Source of the DNA: CAYJGJ01 sp964367585
GTDB lineage: Bacteria > Bacillota > Clostridia > Peptostreptococcales > Anaerovoracaceae
Length of the DNA: 64,000 nt
Assembly: GCA_964367585.1 (NCBI GenBank)
Contig: CAYIYH010000001.1
Span: 372,001 to 436,000 of the forward strand
Direction of reading: 5' to 3'
Part shown: piece after piece, positions 50,326 to 59,059 of the stretch
Numbering within the stretch: the stretch's first letter is position 1
How the letters are laid out: the number at the start of each line of letters is the position of its first letter
Notes under the pieces: generated by a model
Database searches by the model: none
What the model was told of the DNA's origin: nothing
What the model saw: the letters and a program-made list of their open reading frames with translations, nothing else
Position numbers and translations under genes: made by a program

Positions 50326-51063
50326 TCAATTGAATGGATTTCGTGTTATATTTATATTATTAGATATATTCGTGAATGTGCTACTAAGATTATTGCTAAA
50401 CCATATCCCGTTCAAATATCCATGCCCTTTGCTAACTTTTGAATGTATCTCGTTTATTGTTTCAACATATACATTAAATGAAGGATGATTATTATCTTGA
50501 TTTTTTAAGTACATATTTTTCTTTTCAAGATATGTATTTCTAACAGCACTCCAATGCCCATGTTTCTTCAAATATTCAACTTTTTGAATTAATCCGTTTG
50601 ATTTAGGCGTTTGATTCCAAATATAATTATTATTTCCAAAGCACGTCCGATTTTTATCGTTAATAAGACGAGAAAAAGAATTATCCCTGTTCATTCTAAT
50701 AATTCCAATATCGAATCCAAATTTAACTCGCGTTTTATCTGGGTAATGTAAATTATATGTAATTGCTGATGTAGAATCACTTCCATAAACCCCAACTATA
50801 TCATCCAGTGCTTCTCGGATTAAAGTCTTAAGTCCTTTAAGGTCTCTCTCATACATAAGAGGCATTTTAGCAATTAATAAATTGTAATCTAAATCAAATG
50901 GGCCATTACCATTTCTTGTAACCATTTTTTTTGCGCCGCTACCTATAAGTTCGACTTGGATTTCAATGCCCTCAAGTTCCAACACCTGCTTAAGTTGATT
51001 CAATTTATTTGCGCAATAATTTGTGTATTTTTTTACTTCTTTTTTATCTACAAACTTATACAT
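50326..51063 (-). CDS. Nucleotidyltransferase of the polymerase-beta fold
   Basis: About 245 residues from the ATG at 51063 (GAGGAGG nine bases upstream). The active site is visible: VELIGSGAKKM (GS), 14 residues later PFDLDYNLLI (DxD), and a third acid in KFGFDIGIIR. The rest contains conserved YLKKHGHWSAVRNTYLEKK and DNNHPSFNVYVETINEI. It resembles uncharacterised nucleotidyltransferases carried by mobile elements in Firmicutes; it could modify tRNA, protein or a nucleotide signal. No toxin-antitoxin or CBASS effector partner is adjacent, though it lies in a defence island. Confidence 0.78.
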   Translation of the reverse strand: MYKFVDKKEVKKYTNYCANKLNQLKQVLELEGIEIQVELIGSGAKKMVTRNGNGPFDLDYNLLIAKMPLMYERDLKGLKTLIREALDDIVGVYGSDSTSAITYNLHYPDKTRVKFGFDIGIIRMNRDNSFSRLINDKNRTCFGNNNYIWNQTPKSNGLIQKVEYLKKHGHWSAVRNTYLEKKNMYLKNQDNNHPSFNVYVETINEIHSKVSKGHGYLNGIWFSNNLSSTFTNISNNINITRNPFN

Positions 51064-51217
51064 ACTATTCAACCTCCTCTAAAAAATCGAAATCATAGTA
51101 TAATAGCATACCAAAAAATATTGTCAATAGCTTGATAAAAGAATTTTCCATCATTATGTTGTTATCAGATTAATAAAATTGCCATTTTCAATATCCTTAT
51201 CATCTATGATTATAACT

Positions 51218-51976
51218 TCAGTTAATGTTTCTTTTACAAATACCAGTAATCACGCATTTGCTACATTTTGGATTCTCTGTGCATATCTCACCTTTATCCG
51301 TTGCACAGTAAGACCATAATATGTAATCAACCTGCCCCATTTTTAGGCCAGTTTCTACTGACAGTCGTTTTACTTCAGCATATATCTCCTGAAATGATGC
51401 ATTCTCATCTCTGGAAATAGCCAAGCGATTACTGCCCAAAATTCTCATTAAATGTACATCCGGCTTAATACAATCAATACCCACATTCCGCAAATATTCG
51501 CAAGCTAGTGCTATTCCCACTTGTTTTAATTTATATCTTGAATTTGAATCTGAAATTTGTATTGCAATTTCAGGCGCACTTCCACTTGTCACAAATGCAT
51601 CCATGCTTCCGTACTCTCTAATAATTGTATATAAAACATCTATATTATAATGTAATACCTTCATCTGATTATTTGTTAATCTACTTCTACACTTTATCTT
51701 ACCAAGTTCATTCACAAAATAGTCAGGTGTCATAGAAAGGATTTTATTTGGTTGGTAATGGAAGAATACGCGATCAATATTGGCTTTATTTCTTTCAATA
51801 TTCGCCCAAACTGTTTGTGCTGACATAAGCGAGTAGATTAATCCACATATATGCTCTTCTATTGTAAAGACTTTCCCCTGCTCTCTCAAATGCATCTTGG
51901 TTACTTCGTCTTTAATTTTAATTACATTCCTGTTTTCTAAATAGTCTTTTACTTTCATGAGTTCATTTGCTTTCAT
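51218..51976 (-). CDS. HhH-GPD DNA glycosylase, endonuclease III-like
   Basis: About 252 residues from the ATG at 51976 (AGAGGG site). The HhH-GPD fold is seen in LKQVGIALACEYLRNVGI then CIKPDVHLMRIL, where Asp in KPDVH is the catalytic acid. The usual endonuclease III lysine (in LPGVGRKTA) is replaced: the aligned residues are LKQVGIALA. The C-terminal cluster motif is C-x5-C-x2-C-x5-C (ICTENPKCSKCVITGIC), one residue shorter than the usual C-x6-C. It is likely a single-function glycosylase for an unknown modified base. Confidence 0.82.
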   Translation of the reverse strand: MKANELMKVKDYLENRNVIKIKDEVTKMHLREQGKVFTIEEHICGLIYSLMSAQTVWANIERNKANIDRVFFHYQPNKILSMTPDYFVNELGKIKCRSRLTNNQMKVLHYNIDVLYTIIREYGSMDAFVTSGSAPEIAIQISDSNSRYKLKQVGIALACEYLRNVGIDCIKPDVHLMRILGSNRLAISRDENASFQEIYAEVKRLSVETGLKMGQVDYILWSYCATDKGEICTENPKCSKCVITGICKRNIN

Positions 51977-52094
51977 ATCATTTCCCTCTCTTTTCAAAGA
52001 TTTTTTTATATTACCTATCACTAGTTCTAAATATTCATTCTTAACATTATGATGAAATACTCATAATAATTTCAAATATACATTATTATTCTCA

Positions 52095-53246
52095 TTAATG
52101 TTTTCCTAGTAACAACTTCTTCTCATTCTCAAGTGCAAATTCCACAAGTGTTTTCGTGGCATTTTTTAAACTATCTTCATAATCCTCTTCCGATAGTTTC
52201 TCGGATTTATAATATATCCTCTTATATCTGTATTTACTTATTTCTTTATTTGATGCGCGAATTAAACTATTTGTTTTTTGCTTTAAATCCTCAGTAAGAT
52301 TCCAACCACCAAGTTCAAAATGTATTATGAGCTTATCTTCATTTTTCTCAAGCCAATAACTGTACACTCTTTTTGTCCCCCAAGAGCTATTATTATTGTC
52401 TAGTAGTGGCATATATGAATCCATTGAAGGGGTAAAGAAGTTCCATTTATTTTTATTATCCATAATAATTGTTCCTTCAGTATCGAGTTCTCTGAGTGTC
52501 TCACAGATTATCTCATGGTCTATTGAATTATTTATATTAACATTTTCAAATATTAATTGCAAAGCTGCCCTGTGCGTGTTGTAAATTTCATTGCATATTT
52601 CAATTAGTTTCTCATCTTTTTCTTTCATTATGTGTCTCCTTACCATATCAATATAGTTATTAACTAGTAACACAATTTCATCACGAAGGTGTACTCCCAT
52701 TGAAACACTTTCAAGAATCTCAACAATTTCACCGTATGAAAAGGGAACCCAGTTTTCAGAATCGCTAGCTTCAATACCATCAGGAGTAAGAAATACATAT
52801 AATATATTTTTATATCCCTTGTACTCTACTTTTGCTTTCTCTATATAGGTTTCTAACTGGTGTGATGATTCTTTAGACCATATCTTATTTTCAATTATTA
52901 CCACCGTCTTTTCTTGAGGTGATATCAAAACTATATCCATATTGTTTAGCTCTCGACGAACTTGATATGAATAAAAATTTTGCAATAACAATTCAAATAC
53001 ATTATGCCTATCATGAACGCCTTTACTAACAATTTTAGTAATAAAGGATTTAATAAAACTATCGCCTAACCCGTGATTTTCATTCGGGTCAAAAAACCAC
53101 GCAAGAATATTACTGTGTCGAATCTCAGCATTCGTGATTTTTAATACATCAAATAAATTAAATACTCCCGTCCATTTATTGAGTTGTTTTAAACAATTAA
53201 TATCTACCATAAAATCTTTTAAGACTTGTTCTTCGTTGGCGGTCAT
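52095..53246 (-). CDS. PD-(D/E)XK nuclease family protein
   Basis: About 383 residues from the ATG at 53246 (GGAGGTG upstream). N-terminal residues EIRHSNILAWFFDPNENHGLG and the core NNMDIVLISPQEKTVVIIENK (D ... ExK, with the spacer as expected) match PD-(D/E)XK family proteins of the DUF4263/PDDEXK_4 kind found in defence loci. SKESSHQLETYI follows. The C-terminal half (200-383) is helical and unassigned. It is the first gene of the minus-strand island, 118 bases from the glycosylase gene. Confidence 0.85.
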   Translation of the reverse strand: MTANEEQVLKDFMVDINCLKQLNKWTGVFNLFDVLKITNAEIRHSNILAWFFDPNENHGLGDSFIKSFITKIVSKGVHDRHNVFELLLQNFYSYQVRRELNNMDIVLISPQEKTVVIIENKIWSKESSHQLETYIEKAKVEYKGYKNILYVFLTPDGIEASDSENWVPFSYGEIVEILESVSMGVHLRDEIVLLVNNYIDMVRRHIMKEKDEKLIEICNEIYNTHRAALQLIFENVNINNSIDHEIICETLRELDTEGTIIMDNKNKWNFFTPSMDSYMPLLDNNNSSWGTKRVYSYWLEKNEDKLIIHFELGGWNLTEDLKQKTNSLIRASNKEISKYRYKRIYYKSEKLSEEDYEDSLKNATKTLVEFALENEKKLLLGKH

Positions 53247-53410
53247 TCTTACACCTCCTATGCTATTAATCCTATGCACATCAAAGCTATTAGCTCGATT
53301 TATTTTTTTGGCAATAAGCTACCATACTTATCATATAAATATTATGTTTCAAACCTAACAATATATTGGGATTGTTCGTCAGTCACTTTTTTTATTCTCC
53401 TCGGATTGTA

Positions 53411-53513
53411 TTTTTTTAATTTCTAAGTTAAAAACTTTATTTTATTTTGTTTTTTTGACTTCTGAGTCAAAAACTTCTTTAATATTTATTTTTTCGACTT
53501 CGAAGTGAAAAAC
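53411..53513. terminator. Triple row of bidirectional hairpins
   Basis: Three related palindromic units lie about 39-40 bases apart. The middle one is TTTTTGACT-TCTG-AGTCAAAAA (about 53451-53472). The left is TTTTTAA-TTTCTAAG-TTAAAAA (about 53412-53433), and the right is TTTTTC-GACTTCGAAGTG-AAAAA (about 53490-53512), which ends two bases before the racemase stop. Each could end transcription from either side. The 268-base gap to the nuclease gene contains nothing else. Confidence 0.65.
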
Positions 53514-53514
53514 T

Positions 53515-54207
53515 TCACTCGTCAATCGCAATCATTGCTACTTCTTCAGCATGTATTAATGCTGTATCAAAAACAGGTAAGGAAGTATCAGCCTGTGAGA
53601 TCAGCAAACCTATCTCGGTACATCCTAATATTACACCTTCTGCACCTTTTTCTTTTAGTTTGCCTATAATATCAATATATTTCTGTTTAGATTCAAGGAT
53701 GATTTTTCCTAAGCACAGTTCCTCATAAATAATATCGTTGACAATTTCAATATCCCTGCAATCTGGTATTATCACCTCAATGTCGTTATCAATCAATTTT
53801 TGCTTATAAAAGTCTTGAGTCATCGTATATTTTGTTCCAAGCAAAGCGATTTTGTTAATATTGCGGTTTTTAATAGCTGTTGCTGTGGTTTCGGCAATAT
53901 GAATGATAGGAATGGTAATTTTTTCGGATATTTGCGGTGCTACTTTATGCATGGTGTTAGTGCAAATAACAATAAAGTCCGCGCCTGCTTTTTCTAGTGT
54001 TATTGCGATATCTGATAGAATTTTAGCACTTTTGTCCCATTCGCCTTTTGCTTGATACTCTTCGATTTCCGCAAAATTTACACTATAAAGTAAAATCTTT
54101 GCGGAATGCAATCCACCCAAATACTCCTTTGTCTTTTCATTGATGATTTGGTAATAAGACACTGTACTTTCCCAACTCATGCCGCCAATTAAGCCTATTG
54201 TCTTCAC
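53515..54207 (-). CDS. Aspartate/glutamate racemase family protein
   Basis: About 230 residues from a GTG at 54207 with AGGAGG seven bases upstream; the longer frame to 54237 adds only ten unlikely residues. Motifs: TIGLIGGMSWESTVSYYQII, FIVICTNTMHKVAPQI (first catalytic Cys in CTNT) and EGVILGCTEIGLLI (second Cys in GCTE). It is of the YgeA type, which racemises several amino acids without a cofactor. Single-gene unit. Confidence 0.93.
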   Translation of the reverse strand: MKTIGLIGGMSWESTVSYYQIINEKTKEYLGGLHSAKILLYSVNFAEIEEYQAKGEWDKSAKILSDIAITLEKAGADFIVICTNTMHKVAPQISEKITIPIIHIAETTATAIKNRNINKIALLGTKYTMTQDFYKQKLIDNDIEVIIPDCRDIEIVNDIIYEELCLGKIILESKQKYIDIIGKLKEKGAEGVILGCTEIGLLISQADTSLPVFDTALIHAEEVAMIAIDE

Positions 54208-54554
54208 AATCTTACCTCCTAACGCTAATATTGTCACTCTTCACTACATATCTCAAACTATTGATATGAACTTTGCGTCTCTTCCACGCATTATACATAC
54301 TTATGGTATAACTTAATAATAAGTGTGTCAATTATATCCTGCGATTTTTTCCTCATTCGCTAGGAATCTAATATCGAATTATCAAAGTAGTTTTTCGGTG
54401 TTCCATCGTGGTCATAGTCCTATCATTATTACTAGGGTCTAAAAACAGAACCCCGAAAAGCTATCTTCATTTGCGGATAGCCCTCGGGGTTCTTTGTTTC
54501 ATATTTTATTTTCCGAATAATAAAATGTCGCTTTTTTCATTTTATTAATTTAAA
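54208..54554. other. Intergenic stretch between ferritin and racemase genes
   Basis: 347 bases. Apart from the terminator at 54447-54493 and the racemase ribosome site I see no gene, repeat or RNA structure. Confidence 0.6.
54447..54493 (-). terminator. Terminator of the ferritin gene
   Basis: AGAACCCCGA (54447-54456) and TCGGGGTTCT (54484-54493) pair perfectly; inside is GCTATC/GATAGC. The minus strand continues with GTTTTTAGA. It lies about 60 bases past the ferritin stop. Confidence 0.8.
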
Positions 54555-55067
54555 CTATAACACTGGTGCAGATGGAGTGTATGATCTTGCGGCAAATTCA
54601 GCATCCAGTGAATACAATCCTTTTGGATCTCCTCCGAACAATTCGAATTTTCGAATCATATTCGACGCAGTGTCTTCTTCTTCCGCCTGTTCTTTTATGA
54701 ACCAATCTAAATACTGCGTAGTTCTAAAGTCTTTAACTTCTTGAGCTGCCGCATATATAGTGTTAATTAGACTCGTAACGTATTGTTCATGCTCATAGCT
54801 AATGTTTAGTGGGTCAATAAAGCTTTTAAACTCTTTGTCTGGCTTAGCGATAGCTTCTAAAACTACTGGTATTCCATTCAGCTGTAAGTATTCCATAAAT
54901 GACATAGCATGGTCTCTTTCCTCTTGTGCTTGGATTTTATACCAATTAGCATAGCCATCTAACCCTTCATTTTTGTAGTAGTTTGACATGTCTAGGTACA
55001 AATACGCAGAATACAATTCTTTGTTCACCTGATTATTTAATAACTCAATCACTTTTTTCTCTAACAT
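54555..55067 (-). CDS. ftnA: Ferritin
   Basis: 170 residues from the ATG at 55067 (AAGGAGG). It is a four-helix FtnA-type non-haem ferritin. Ferroxidase ligands are in NKELYSAYLYLDMS (Glu), IQAQEERDHAMSF (Glu, Glu, His) and the later EQAEEEDTASNMI. It stores iron and limits peroxide chemistry. Monocistronic with its own terminator. Confidence 0.96.
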   Translation of the reverse strand: MLEKKVIELLNNQVNKELYSAYLYLDMSNYYKNEGLDGYANWYKIQAQEERDHAMSFMEYLQLNGIPVVLEAIAKPDKEFKSFIDPLNISYEHEQYVTSLINTIYAAAQEVKDFRTTQYLDWFIKEQAEEEDTASNMIRKFELFGGDPKGLYSLDAEFAARSYTPSAPVL

Positions 55068-55240
55068 ACTTTCCTCCTTTTTAACATTACTACATTTATA
55101 CATTTTTTTAAAATAATGTATTTTTATCTTTATTTCTACTTTAGCTTTCTTCGAGTTTGTATATTCTAATTATACCGCATATGTGCAAAAAAAACTAGTA
55201 AATAAGGAAAATCCTTTTAGGAAGAATTTCTTATGTGTTA

Positions 55241-55990
55241 TTATGGCTTGACGCTTCTCGTTGCAAAAAAACATGGTATATTTAATTCGTGTAGCCGCCC
55301 CGATCCATTTGTGTCCTCATATATATCTGTCAAGATAAATCCGGCTTCTAACTGGCCTCCGATTTGTTCTTCGAGACTATGAGAAAATTGCACACCGTCA
55401 TTATCTTTTTGTAGTAACTCCATTTGTTTTTCGTTTTTTAAAGGATTGAAAGGGAGAGTGTTTTCAATGGTCATTTCATCGTTTGAGATATAGTTGATTG
55501 TATTATCAAGACCCGAAACTAAAATACCACCTTTTTTTAATATACGAAAACACTCTTTGAAAATTGGTTTTACATGCTCTACAAAAATATTAGATACAGG
55601 GTGAAATATTATGTCAAAACATTCATCTTCAAAGGGCAAAGGTTTAGTCATGTCATATTCAACTATATTTATTGAATATCCTTCACGATCCGCTACTATC
55701 TTTTCAGATTCGAGTTGCTTTTTAGAGTAGTCTAGGACGGTACAATCAGCCTTTAATGCAGCAAAGATAGGCATTTGCTGTCCGCCACCAGAGGCTAATC
55801 CTAAAATCTTTAAGCTTTCTATAGACTTTGGGAACCAGCTATGTGGCATTATTTTTGTTGGTGTCAGCACGACTCCCCAATCTCCGTTACATGCGGCTTG
55901 ATAAATTTCGGTAGTGATAGGTGTGCCCCATTCCCAACCATTTTCTATCCAACCATCTATTGTATTAGCATTAATATCTTGGTAATTCAT
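55241..55990 (-). CDS. Class I SAM-dependent methyltransferase
   Basis: About 249 residues from the ATG at 55990 (AGGAG site). The SAM loop is ILGLASGGGQQMPIFAAL, then CTVLDYSKKQL, MTKPLPFEDECFDIIFHPVS and FRILKKGGILVSGL. GWIENGWEWGTPI at the start is a feature of a group of small-molecule methyltransferases, substrate unknown. Monocistronic. Confidence 0.9.
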   Translation of the reverse strand: MNYQDINANTIDGWIENGWEWGTPITTEIYQAACNGDWGVVLTPTKIMPHSWFPKSIESLKILGLASGGGQQMPIFAALKADCTVLDYSKKQLESEKIVADREGYSINIVEYDMTKPLPFEDECFDIIFHPVSNIFVEHVKPIFKECFRILKKGGILVSGLDNTINYISNDEMTIENTLPFNPLKNEKQMELLQKDNDGVQFSHSLEEQIGGQLEAGFILTDIYEDTNGSGRLHELNIPCFFATRSVKP

Positions 55991-56195
55991 TTTTAGTAAT
56001 CTCCTTTTTGTTCGCACATAAGATTATGCTCAGTTGATTCCTTTAAGCGGCGGCACATTCTTCGTATAACACCCTCATTCCTTACAAAGATCAAGTAATT
56101 TTTTTGTCGCATTAGCATTTCTGATTGTAACTTTATTATACGATGCTGTTCCTGCAATTTTTGCCCATCTTGTTCTAGATAAAGTGTCTTAAAAA

Positions 56196-56639
56196 CTATC
56201 TTCTTCTAGCTTTTCTCTCTTTTGCTTCCTTATATAAACGCAATTCTTCTTCTGTTTCTGGTACATAAGATGGAACCTGCTGTGGACTACCATTTCTACC
56301 CATTGAAACCATAGTAAAATATGCGGACAATGCAATCTGTGGTGGACTGTGTGATTCTAGATCCTCAGAGATTACTTCAACATAAACTTCCATCGATGTC
56401 TTACCTGCATACACAAGGTAAGCCGTATATGTTACAAGTGCCCCAACGAAAATAGGTAACTTAAACACCAATTCGTCTACACGAGCAGTAACACAATTAC
56501 TCTTTGCATATTTAATGGCCATAGCACCTGCTGCTGAATCCATAAGTTTCATAATTTCTCCCCCATGTACATTTCCTGCCACATTGGCTTGATGAGGAAG
56601 CATAACTTGGCTGATGCTTACTGTATTTCTAATATTCAT
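56196..56639 (-). CDS. Acyl-CoA thioesterase, hotdog fold
   Basis: About 147 residues from the ATG at 56639 (AGGAG). ANVAGNVHGGEIMKLMDSAAG is the YciA/BACH catalytic region with the conserved Asp. Later SMEVYVEVISEDLES and the basic end KEAKERKARRR. It hydrolyses acyl-CoA; the acyl range is unknown. It lies 71 bases after the rlmCD-type gene in the same direction and may be co-transcribed. Confidence 0.92.
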   Translation of the reverse strand: MNIRNTVSISQVMLPHQANVAGNVHGGEIMKLMDSAAGAMAIKYAKSNCVTARVDELVFKLPIFVGALVTYTAYLVYAGKTSMEVYVEVISEDLESHSPPQIALSAYFTMVSMGRNGSPQQVPSYVPETEEELRLYKEAKERKARRR

Positions 56640-56710
56640 ATTTTCTCCTATCACTGTGCAAATTTTCTCATTACAATAAATTCCATATATTATAAATTTT
56701 ACTCTTTCTA

Positions 56711-58096
56711 TTATTTCTCAATCCTAGATAGCAAGACCACGCACTCAACGTGCTCTGTTCTAGGAAACATGTCTACGATTCCTAGTTTATCCACTGTATA
56801 GCCCGCTTCGGTAAAGTATGGCAAATCGGTGATTAGCGATGTCGTTTTGCAGCTGATGTATATTATCTTTTTACAATTGTATTGTAGAATTTTTTCTATT
56901 GCGCGCGGATTCAGCCCAGCACGAGGAGGGTCGAGTATTATTACATCGGCGCCTAAATTTAGTTCATCAATTTTGTCGAACACGTCGCCGCACAAAAACT
57001 CACAGTTGCCAAGCTCGTTTTGTATCGCATTTTGCTTAGCTGACTCTACGGACTCTTCAACAATCTCAATTCCGTACACTTTCTCCGCTTTTTGCGCCAT
57101 TATCTGTGCTATCGTGCCTGTCCCCGAATATAGGTCGAATACTACTTGATTATCGATATCTCCACAATAATCAAGTACTTTACCGTATAAAATTTCCGCG
57201 CCTATACTATTAGTTTGGAAGAAAGAAAATGGAGTTATCTTAAATAGTAAATTACATACTTTTTCGATTATAAAATCATTGCCATACAGCACTTTTACTT
57301 TTTCAGGTTTAACCGCATCGGAAAATGAATCGTTTATCGTGTGGATTATTCCCGCAATTTTAATCGCTGATCCATCGGATTTATCACCATCCATTCGTAA
57401 GTCTAGTAGCATGTCTACGAATTCTTTTTCATTTAATTCGTCCTGTGTAGATGTTACTAAATTAATTAATATCTCACCTGTGTAAAAACTCTTTCTAAGC
57501 ACTAGGTGCCTAACATATCCAATCTTTGTAATCTTATTAAAATACGTCTTACCGAGTCGGCTAAAATAACTCTCTATCGCACATCTAATTATATTAAACT
57601 CCACGGGCGATATATTACAGTCTCCCAACGAAACTACGTTGTGATGTTTTCCCCGCTCATGCATTCCTAGTGTAAGAGGGCCTTCCTTTACCTCGTCGCC
57701 AAAAGAAAATTCCATCTTATTTCTATAGCCACACTGAACAGGTGACCCGACAATTTCCTCGAATTGCTCGTATGAAATTCCTGCCTTTTTAAAAAGGTTG
57801 ACAACATATTCTTGTTTCAATTCTAATTCCTTAGAGTATGGAATATTTTCAAATTTGCAACCGCCGCATCTTCCGAAATGCGCGCATTTTGGGTCTATTT
57901 CATAAGGCGCCTTTTGGGTGACTTCCAGTATTCTAGCCTCTACTCTATTAGTCTTGAGCTTAGATATTCTCGCATCGACAGTTTGACCGACTAAGCCACC
58001 GTCTAACATTATTTTTCTATCTTCATAGTATGCCTTAGACCTTACTATTGAAACATTTTCCACTATATCTAATGATACTATATCGCCTTTTTTCAT
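56711..58096 (-). CDS. rlmCD: 23S rRNA (uracil-5-)-methyltransferase, RlmCD/RumA type
   Basis: 461 residues. TRAM domain at 1-60, Fe-S cysteine set CAHFGRCGGCKFEN with a leading DPK, then the methyltransferase: VVFDLYSGTGTIAQIM, IILDPPRAGLN and the catalytic cysteine in IIYISCKTTSLI. In Firmicutes this enzyme methylates one or two uridines of 23S rRNA. GGAG precedes the ATG, immediately after prmA. Confidence 0.93.
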   Translation of the reverse strand: MKKGDIVSLDIVENVSIVRSKAYYEDRKIMLDGGLVGQTVDARISKLKTNRVEARILEVTQKAPYEIDPKCAHFGRCGGCKFENIPYSKELELKQEYVVNLFKKAGISYEQFEEIVGSPVQCGYRNKMEFSFGDEVKEGPLTLGMHERGKHHNVVSLGDCNISPVEFNIIRCAIESYFSRLGKTYFNKITKIGYVRHLVLRKSFYTGEILINLVTSTQDELNEKEFVDMLLDLRMDGDKSDGSAIKIAGIIHTINDSFSDAVKPEKVKVLYGNDFIIEKVCNLLFKITPFSFFQTNSIGAEILYGKVLDYCGDIDNQVVFDLYSGTGTIAQIMAQKAEKVYGIEIVEESVESAKQNAIQNELGNCEFLCGDVFDKIDELNLGADVIILDPPRAGLNPRAIEKILQYNCKKIIYISCKTTSLITDLPYFTEAGYTVDKLGIVDMFPRTEHVECVVLLSRIEK

Positions 58097-59059
58097 TTAA
58101 TTCTCCAATACACATTTATTATTTACCGCAACTATTGCGCACCACATGCCGTCTGTTGCGCATTCTACTATTTCGAAGCCACAATCGATTATTGCGGATT
58201 TTACTGTTTCTAATTTTTCATCTAAAATGCCCGAGCTGATATAGTATCCGCCTTGGACGATAAATGGTATCACTTGCGGAGTAAGACGCACAACTAAATC
58301 CGCCATGAGATTTGCAACTACTACATCCGCCTTAAAACTCAAATCTGCAGTCAAGTCAGATTGTTTCACCGTTACTATTTTTTCTTGTTTATTTAATTCT
58401 ATGTTTTCCTTAGACACACTTACTGCGATGGGGTCTATATCCGTAGCCAATACTTCTTCAGCACCTAACATTGCAGCTGCGATTGCCAATATTCCTGAAC
58501 CAGTTCCTATGTCTAAGACTTTATCGCCTGTATTCATGTATTTTTCTAACATCTTCACGCAAAGTGATGTTGTTTCGTGAGTACCTGTTCCAAAAGCCAT
58601 GCCAGGGTCGATTTCGATGACGTGTAACCCCAGTTCTTCGCTACCGAGAAGTTCCACCATTCCTTCGTCACTCGAACTAATCCACGAGGGCTTTACTATT
58701 ACTCTGTCCGATATTTTGGCCGGCTTAAAATGTTCTTTCCACTTGTCCTTCCAATTCGCATCGTCTTCTGCTTCTATGCTTATCTTCAAATCGCCAAGAA
58801 GTTTTTTAATCGCAGATACTTTTTCGACACTCTCTTCATTTTGCTCTATGTACAAGACGATAGTTGGTTCAATATTTGCAAGTTCCAACACGCTGTCGTC
58901 TATATAATCCCAATCATATTCATGTTCTTTTTGTTTTAACAATTCAATATCTCGTGGATCATTGATGATTATATCTGTGATGTCATGCTCCGCCAAAAAC
59001 GATGGCAAAGTGTCCAGTCCATTTTCGTCTGTATGTATTGTAAGTTTAAGATATTCCAT
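58097..59059 (-). CDS. prmA: Ribosomal protein L11 methyltransferase
   Basis: 320 residues. N-terminal L11-binding part with IEAEDDANWKDKWKEHFKP, then the SAM loop KVLDIGTGSGILAIAAAM and VVANLMADLVVRL, and DPGMAFGTGTHETTSLC, which is diagnostic. It trimethylates ribosomal protein L11. It overlaps the end of tgt by 14 bases. Confidence 0.96.
   Translation of the reverse strand: MEYLKLTIHTDENGLDTLPSFLAEHDITDIIINDPRDIELLKQKEHEYDWDYIDDSVLELANIEPTIVLYIEQNEESVEKVSAIKKLLGDLKISIEAEDDANWKDKWKEHFKPAKISDRVIVKPSWISSSDEGMVELLGSEELGLHVIEIDPGMAFGTGTHETTSLCVKMLEKYMNTGDKVLDIGTGSGILAIAAAMLGAEEVLATDIDPIAVSVSKENIELNKQEKIVTVKQSDLTADLSFKADVVVANLMADLVVRLTPQVIPFIVQGGYYISSGILDEKLETVKSAIIDCGFEIVECATDGMWCAIVAVNNKCVLEN

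Noticed and set aside
53411..53513. Possible CRISPR-like array
   Set aside because: Only three diverged palindromic units with AT-rich spacers of similar sequence, and no cas genes. Terminator-like hairpins fit better.
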